A DNA stretch of 64,000 bases, taken from positions 124,001 to 188,000 of the forward strand of contig JADKCV010000004.1 of NCBI GenBank assembly GCA_016718655.1, read 5' to 3'. The notes under the pieces were generated by a model. The model did no database searches, was not told the DNA's origin, and was given only the letters and a program-made list of their open reading frames with translations. Shown in pieces: positions 59,326 through 64,000 of the stretch (position 1 is its first letter; each line of letters begins with the position of its first letter). This DNA is from Flavobacteriales bacterium. Its GTDB lineage: Bacteria; Bacteroidota; Bacteroidia; Flavobacteriales_F; PHOS-HE28. The position numbers were made by a program, and so were the translations under genes.

Positions 59326-59732
59326 GACAAAGGATCGTTGGTGCGCAAGAAATAAAGGCCTGTGAGTACTACGGCCAGTACGATGAACACAGCGCCGATC
59401 AAGACGAAGATGGGCGACACGTGGAGGTAGATCTCCAGCAGGATGCCCACCGGCATCAGCATGCCGGAGAGGGCGATCCACGAAATGGTGCGGTGCTGGC
59501 GCACGGGCATCCTGCTCTTCAGCAGCACGAACCCGATCACGATGTTCAGGAAGGCGAAGAGGTTGCCATGCACGTGGGCCAGGCGGCTTTCGAAGTGCGG
59601 CCCCGTGTTGTCGTTCGCGATCCACTCCGCCTTGTCCGGTGCAAAGTCGCGCAGGTAGATGAGCAGGAAACCATAGAGCATGAACAGCCCCATGAAGAGA
59701 AATCCGAAAGCGATGTTGTGGCGGCCGTTCAT
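59322..59732 (-). CDS. Four-TM membrane protein paired with the cupin
   Basis: A 136-residue protein from ATG 59732 (MNGRHNIAFGFLFMGLFMLY), four TM segments, ending FLRTNDPLS. Features include a polar loop with DFAPDKAEWIANDNTGPHFESR and an AHVHGNLFAFLN stretch carrying two histidines. The pattern resembles small membrane proteins of Bacteroidota related to cytochrome c oxidase-type or DUF-type transporters, but I cannot name the family. Translation is coupled to the cupin gene by a 4-bp overlap. The longer start at 59777 is not needed. Confidence 0.85.
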   Translation of the reverse strand: MNGRHNIAFGFLFMGLFMLYGFLLIYLRDFAPDKAEWIANDNTGPHFESRLAHVHGNLFAFLNIVIGFVLLKSRMPVRQHRTISWIALSGMLMPVGILLEIYLHVSPIFVLIGAVFIVLAVVLTGLYFLRTNDPLS

Positions 59733-59796
59733 GTTCTTCAGTTCAGGACCACAAGGTCCGCTATTCGCACCCCGCATCCACCTGACGAACGACAGG

Positions 59797-59895
59797 TCAC
59801 GTTCCGTCCTTCACCACCAGCGCCAATTGCCCCACATGATAGGTCGTGTGCGACATGATGCGGCCCAGTTCTTCGGCCTTGGACCGCGGTAGGGT
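59797..59895 (-). pseudogene. C-terminal remnant of a DinB-family protein
   Basis: The minus strand encodes SKAEELGRIMSHTTYHVGQL followed by ALVVKDGT and TGA, with no start before an upstream TAG. This matches the last helix of DinB/YfiT-like proteins, whose metal-binding motif includes H...YHxGQ. Everything before it is missing, and 30 bp upstream lies copy 2 of the palindromic repeat, so the N-terminal part was probably lost by a rearrangement ending near the repeat. Too short to encode a functional protein. Confidence 0.7.
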
Positions 59896-59924
59896 CTACG
59901 GAGGGACCGAGGGGTCATCATTTA

Positions 59925-59968
59925 GCCGCAGGGTCCCTTCGTGCCTCAGGAGAGCCTGCGGAGGTTTA
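59925..59968. repeat. Extragenic palindromic repeat, copy 2
   Basis: Same sequence as copy 1 from GCCGCAGGGTCC to GGAGGTTTA, with the same 7-bp stem arms. It lies 9 bp from the stop codon of the reprolysin tail (59978) and 30 bp from the DinB remnant, so it marks the boundary between them. Confidence 0.88.
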
Positions 59969-59977
59969 CCGGCGGCC

Positions 59978-61352
59978 TCACTCCTTCACGAACCGCACGA
60001 AGCGTACTTCGTTGGCAAGGGATGTGATCCGGAGCAGGTAGGCCCCGGAGGCCAACGCACTCACATCGACAGGCGTTCTTCCATGCACGATGCCCAAGGC
60101 GAGTACCGAACGTCCGTCCAGACCGATCACTTCGGCACGGTAAGCGCGCATGTCGGGGAACGATAGGTTCAACACAGCGCTTGTCGGCACGGGGTATACG
60201 CGCAGGTCCATGGTGTGGCTGGCATCCAGTCCGGTGGGGATGACCATCTGCTCTTCCGCGAAGAGGTAGGCAGAACCTGCTTGGTCGATGGTGTTGTTCC
60301 CGAATACATCCTCATCACTCCCTAGACGCCCCACGGCATCGCGCTGGCCGCTGATGGCCACGCTCGTTCGAAAACATCCACAAGGCCCGGTCACTGCGCT
60401 TGGTTTTCTGTTGTTGAAGCCTCCAGTCGCCGCCTTCGCGAAAAATGTACGCCGCACCGGCATTATTCATCGCAGCACCTCCCAGGGCATCACGATCCTC
60501 GAAATGCTCGCCAACGACAACACGGTCACCATTGATGGCTACACTGATCCCGAACTCGTCCCCACTGTCAATGTCGTTCGATTCGAGCTTCTCTTGCTCG
60601 ATATAGTTCCGCCGCGAGAACGAAGTATGCGCATTCCCTGCGGAGATGACTCAGGTATCGTTATGTCATCCTTGAGGCTCCTACGATGGCGTGTTCCCCC
60701 GCTGATCGAGACCACTGTACCGAACTCGTCACCGGCGCTCGGTCAATGGGTCAGTTTGGTTTGCTGGGTCCACGTGCTCCGCTCCGTGCGAAGATGTAGG
60801 CGGAGCCGGCCAGAGCTGGATCCACCGCCCGCTGCATCATCATTCTCGGGCGAGAACCTGGCGTGATCGCGGTCGCGACGCTCCAGCCGAACCCGTCAGC
60901 GATATCCCGGTCGGTGGCTACTAGCTTGGCTTGCTGCATCCAGCTGTCACCGTTCCGCACGAAGATGTACGCTGAACCGGAGTTGTCCAATTCACCACCG
61001 CCCAGCGCATCGTGATCCTCGTCCGAGCACCCACGATGACGTGGTCTCCACTGATCGCGACGCTCCACCCGAACTCGTCCAAGGTGGCCCGGTCATTGGC
61101 CACGATCTTCTGCTGCTCGATCCAGACGTCGCCATTCCGTTTGAAGATATAAGCAGGCCGCATCAGGGCCGGGCACCGTTCATCATGCTCATCTACGAAG
61201 TTGCGCCCACAATGGCATAGTCCCCGTCAATGGCCACTCTACCACCCGGTCAAATCTCGCTCGCTACGATCGCTCATCCTGGGCTCCAGTCTCCGCTGCT
61301 ATGAAAATGTGCGCCACTGCGAATATGGATAGCCTTGCATAGAGACCTTCTC
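59978..61352 (-). pseudogene. FG-GAP repeats and T9SS type A tail of the metalloprotease, broken into many frames
   Basis: The region continues the protein of the preceding gene but the frame is lost repeatedly. Fragments of FG-GAP repeats are visible: QQKIVANDRATLDEFGWSVA and ISGDHVIVGA near 61060-61130; QQAKLVATDRDIADGFGWSV near 60900; AIDGDYAIVGA near 61200-61230. From about 60300 to 59978 the frame is intact and encodes the type A sorting domain: PVPTSAVLNLSFPDM, AEVIGLDGRSVLAL, GAYLLRITS. Indels exceed substitutions. The intact sorting domain suggests the gene may be whole in the organism, but real decay cannot be excluded. Confidence 0.7.
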
Positions 61353-63113
61353 CTATGCACCCACAATGGCATAGTCCCCACTGATCGATACACTGGTACC
61401 GAACGCGGCATTGATGGATCGATCGCTCGCCACGATCTTGTTGATCTCTTCGAAGGGCCTGCGCGGTGTGCCAGCGCAATCGCAATCGGCAATGATGATG
61501 TCGTTCTCCGTCAACGGGTCGCCGTCCTCGCAGGCTGCACCACCTGTGCAGGGCGTGGTGAACTCCTGCACCGGGCTGTACGCCGATGGACCACCGACGC
61601 ATTCCGTGCGCACCCGATAGCTGTAGGTGGCCCCTGGGAACAGGCCCTTCAGGTCCTGGTCCGTCCCGTGATCCCGCCCACGGTGATCAGGTGCTGTCCT
61701 TGGCTTCCACTGAAGGGTGTACGGTGGCACCGCTCCGCCGCCCAACTCACCGTGGCAGTTGGCCGTGGCATTGGTCGTGATGTCGGTCGGCATGTCGCAA
61801 CCTGCCATACCGCAGGTGCCCACGCACGGGGCGGCATCCACGTTGCCAACGATCGGCGCCGCGGGCTGCGGGCCGAAGCCGATGTTGAAGTCGATCCCCA
61901 CCGGGGACAAATGGCAATAGCTCATGATGGTGCCTCCGTTCTCGGGGATGGGTGCACCGCTGCACGCGCCTTCGTACGGGAATCCTTCCGCAGGCCCGCA
62001 GCCGTCGATCGCCGTGTTGTTGCCGTTCCAAACGCAGGCATGCGTGTGCGGTGAGCCCAGGACATGGCCCTCCTCATGCGTCACCACAGTAACGCTCCAG
62101 CTATAGACCGGCACATCCGCGAAGTTGTCCTGGATGCCGCTATAGCACATGCGGTTGTCCGGATCGCTGGCGCATAGGCCATCGAAGACAGCCAGGCCGC
62201 CGTCATTCGTATAATCGAGCAGGTGCCCCACGTCGCCGTTGAACCCGTCGCGGAAGGACCGGAACTGGCCAAGCAATACGCTCGCGGTGTTACCCGTGTA
62301 CGGGCTCGGTACATCCCAGATGAACAGCTCGGAAAGCACCACGGAGATGCCATCGTTGTCGAACAGGGTGGCGTGCTGGTTGAACAGGCCGGTGATGTAG
62401 TTCGAGGTGTTCGTGACGCCGCCCTTGTCCAGGAAGATGTCATGGTCCACCTCCCAATAGAGGTCCACGCACCGCGCGGTCCTTGCCTGGTCCTGGCCTG
62501 TGGCAGGTCGTTCAACACGAACCGCGCCCTCGTCCGTTGTATGGCACGCGAATACCGGTGGGTCGATCAGGTCGCGCTCGGCGTAGTAGATGTGCGCATC
62601 GGTGTCGCCTTCCAACTTGCCCAACACATGGTTGCCGGTCGCATCGCTCACAAAGCCCATCACTTCATCGGGGAAGATGCTGATGGCAGCCAGCGAGTTC
62701 TCCTGACCTGCAATGATCCCGCGATAGTGAACACCCTGTACGTGCTCCACCGGCGCACCCGTACTGGCGGTTACCAGAGAGAACCCGCTGGAGAGGATCT
62801 CGGCCCGCACCAGGTCGAGGGCCACCGACCCGTCCGCAGTGGGGATCTCCAAAGTCAGTTGGTCGGGTGGCTGGGCCAACAGCCCGGACAAGGCCGTTCT
62901 GCTGGGCATCATGAAGGCCGCAGCTTCCACCACCGGACCCACAAGCGCATCCCGGAAAGCGGGTGCCTCGGTGGGGGTGAAGGGCGTGAATGACGTGAAG
63001 GCAGCGTGCGCCCTCTGCTCAGCGACCCGCGCAGCTACCCGACGTTCGGACCGGTCCTGCCCGGTACGTGCACGAAGCACCAAGCAAGCGACCAGTAGGA
63101 AATAGTTCTGCAT
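61353..63113 (-). CDS. Reprolysin-type (M12B-like) zinc metalloprotease, T9SS cargo, main part
   Basis: A 586-residue frame from ATG 63113 (MQNYFLLVACLVLRARTGQD). A signal peptide and a pro-domain precede the metzincin domain. The zinc site is VTHEEGHVLGSPHTHAC, matching HExGHxxGxxH, with the Met-turn at GGTIMSYCHLS. A fibronectin-like segment (PYTLQWKPR ... YSYRVRTECVGG) and the start of an FG-GAP repeat (INAAFGTSVSISGDYAIVGA) close the frame at a TAG. That stop breaks a repeat that clearly should continue, so the gene extends to 59978. It should act outside the cell or at the surface. Bounded by repeats on both sides. Confidence 0.9.
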   Translation of the reverse strand: MQNYFLLVACLVLRARTGQDRSERRVAARVAEQRAHAAFTSFTPFTPTEAPAFRDALVGPVVEAAAFMMPSRTALSGLLAQPPDQLTLEIPTADGSVALDLVRAEILSSGFSLVTASTGAPVEHVQGVHYRGIIAGQENSLAAISIFPDEVMGFVSDATGNHVLGKLEGDTDAHIYYAERDLIDPPVFACHTTDEGAVRVERPATGQDQARTARCVDLYWEVDHDIFLDKGGVTNTSNYITGLFNQHATLFDNDGISVVLSELFIWDVPSPYTGNTASVLLGQFRSFRDGFNGDVGHLLDYTNDGGLAVFDGLCASDPDNRMCYSGIQDNFADVPVYSWSVTVVTHEEGHVLGSPHTHACVWNGNNTAIDGCGPAEGFPYEGACSGAPIPENGGTIMSYCHLSPVGIDFNIGFGPQPAAPIVGNVDAAPCVGTCGMAGCDMPTDITTNATANCHGELGGGAVPPYTLQWKPRTAPDHRGRDHGTDQDLKGLFPGATYSYRVRTECVGGPSAYSPVQEFTTPCTGGAACEDGDPLTENDIIIADCDCAGTPRRPFEEINKIVASDRSINAAFGTSVSISGDYAIVGA

Positions 63114-63422
63114 GTGGAAAGCGTGGATGACGTGTCCAAGTTAAGCAACGCCCGCTTCGCGCTTATCCGGGCGTGAGGGCCTCGGGGATGATCGCGTGTG
63201 CGCAGGGTCCCTTCGTGCCTCAGGTGAGCCTGCGGAGGTTTAACGTACGGTGGACCACGTCTGAATTCCTTACCTTCAAGCCACCGTACACGCTTGACCC
63301 TCATCTGATGCCACCACCCTCCCGATGCTTCCGTTGATGAACGAACATCACGTGGCGAGCAGCGTTCCATTGGTGTCATCGATCACCTGGGTGATCGGCT
63401 CCGCCATGAAGATAACGCCCCC
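63114..63422. other. Divergent upstream region holding palindromic repeat copy 3
   Basis: A 309-bp gap between the metalloprotease start (minus) and the last gene (plus). It contains repeat copy 3 and a 9-bp inverted repeat, GTACGGTGG at 63245-63253 and CCACCGTAC at 63281-63289, that could be an operator or terminator-like element. Nothing else was recognised. Confidence 0.6.
63201..63244. repeat. Extragenic palindromic repeat, copy 3
   Basis: Matches copies 1 and 2 except for GTGAG in place of GAGAG and a missing first two bases. The stem arms are CGCAGG and CCTGCG. It lies 88 bp upstream of the metalloprotease start. Confidence 0.87.
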
Positions 63423-64000
63423 ATGAAGCCTGCGGCGCTGATCATTGGCTTGGTGCTCCTGTCGGCGAATGCCATTAGGGCCCAGTCCAAGCAGAACTTC
63501 AACTGGATGATCAACAATTCGGGGCTTGGCAACCTGCCCCTTGCGGCCGCACTGGATTTCGACAACTGCACACCCACCGTGCTCAATAACACCTTGGGCT
63601 CCGGGTTCGAGGGCCAGTCCTCCATTTCCGACAGCCAGAGCGGCCAGCTCTTGATGTATACCGATGGGCTGAGGATGTACAACGCGAACGGCGTGGTCAT
63701 GCAGAACGGCCAGGTCGTTGGTATCACGAACTCCCAAGCGCAGAATTTGATCGTCAAGAAACCGGGCAGCGCGTCCATCTTCTACATGATCAGCCCGGAT
63801 ACGCAGGCCGGGCTGGTCGTGAACACCAACTTTCCTACCGCATCCGGACTGAAGTACGCGGAAGTGGACATGAGCCTGGACGGTGGGCTCGGGGCGGTCA
63901 CCTCGGCCTTCAACGTACTCAAAGCGCCCGGCAATTGCGAGATGATCACGGGCGTGTACCATGCGAACGGGGAGGATATCTGGCTCATCGGCCACGAATA
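63423..64000 (+). CDS. Secreted protein, N-terminal part, probable T9SS cargo
   Basis: ATG 63423 opens a signal peptide (MKPAALIIGLVLLSANAIRA, then QSK) and the frame runs open for 192 codons to the right edge. The mature sequence shows NWMINNSGLGNL, LGSGFEGQSSISDSQSGQLL, MYTDGLRMYNANGVVMQNGQ, AQNLIVKKPGSASIFYMIS and KYAEVDMSLDGGLGA. This is the head domain that commonly precedes PKD/Ig repeats in large T9SS type B cargo of Bacteroidota; the YTDG...YN.N...M.NG and VKKPGS motifs are shared. The C-terminus is outside the window, so the sorting type is not proven. Confidence 0.78.
   Translation, partial: MKPAALIIGLVLLSANAIRAQSKQNFNWMINNSGLGNLPLAAALDFDNCTPTVLNNTLGSGFEGQSSISDSQSGQLLMYTDGLRMYNANGVVMQNGQVVGITNSQAQNLIVKKPGSASIFYMISPDTQAGLVVNTNFPTASGLKYAEVDMSLDGGLGAVTSAFNVLKAPGNCEMITGVYHANGEDIWLIGHE

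Noticed and set aside
1..64000. tRNA, rRNA, insertion sequences, integrases or phage genes
   Set aside because: No cloverleaf, rRNA-like or transposase-like sequence was recognised by eye; a tRNAscan or ISfinder search could confirm this.

Overview
The window looks like a moderately high-GC member of the Bacteroidota, probably Flavobacteriales-like. The evidence is indirect but consistent: a PorP/SprF protein, at least one type B (gliding-motility-associated) and several type A C-terminal sorting domains of the type IX secretion system (T9SS), an S46 dipeptidyl peptidase, DUF1573, and few genes with an obvious Shine-Dalgarno sequence. No rRNA, tRNA, transposase or CRISPR array was recognised. 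I did not find promoters I could defend.

Layout. (1) 1-15092, minus strand: a surface-adhesin locus. A roughly 14 kb gene encodes a SprB-like giant secreted protein (propeller-like head, HYR modules, two C-type-lectin domains, 15 Ig-like repeats of 73 aa, about 29 repeats of 46 aa, type B sorting domain). It is followed by an overlapping PorP/SprF gene and the start of a further exported protein. (2) 15240-16051, plus: an ECF sigma factor coupled to a small one-TM protein, divergent from the adhesin. (3) 16126-27556: secreted or envelope proteins (propeller/MopE-like protein, DPP11-like S46 peptidase, pterin dehydratase, DUF1573 protein, S41 protease, penicillin-binding protein 1C, trypsin-like T9SS cargo). 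(4) 51153-27546, minus: a long co-directional run with lpdA, asparagine synthase, a polysaccharide operon (GT4, Wza-like, Wzc-like, RfbC, WecA/TagO-like), lytic transglycosylase, uvrA, LOG protein, two related SPOR-like envelope proteins and an alpha-2-macroglobulin lipoprotein. (5) 51387-56125, plus: small membrane proteins, a class C beta-lactamase-like hydrolase and an esterase. (6) 56144-64000: T9SS type A cargo, a cupin pair, a DinB remnant, a reprolysin-type metalloprotease with a shattered C-terminal region, and the start of another large secreted protein. Three copies of a roughly 45 bp palindromic extragenic repeat punctuate this last part.

How it fits together: most of the window concerns the cell surface. 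The sorting domains, the SprF-like partner, the capsule/exopolysaccharide operon and the peptidoglycan enzymes (PBP1C, lytic transglycosylase) belong to envelope building and surface display.

A caution about quality: at least nine genes are interrupted by single-base frameshifts, several at runs of C or G, and two repetitive coding regions (about 3240-4070 and 60300-61350) are dense with indels. I read most of these as consensus errors from error-prone long reads, so those genes may be intact in the organism; this is inference. Where a gene is broken I give the span of the whole reconstructed gene.
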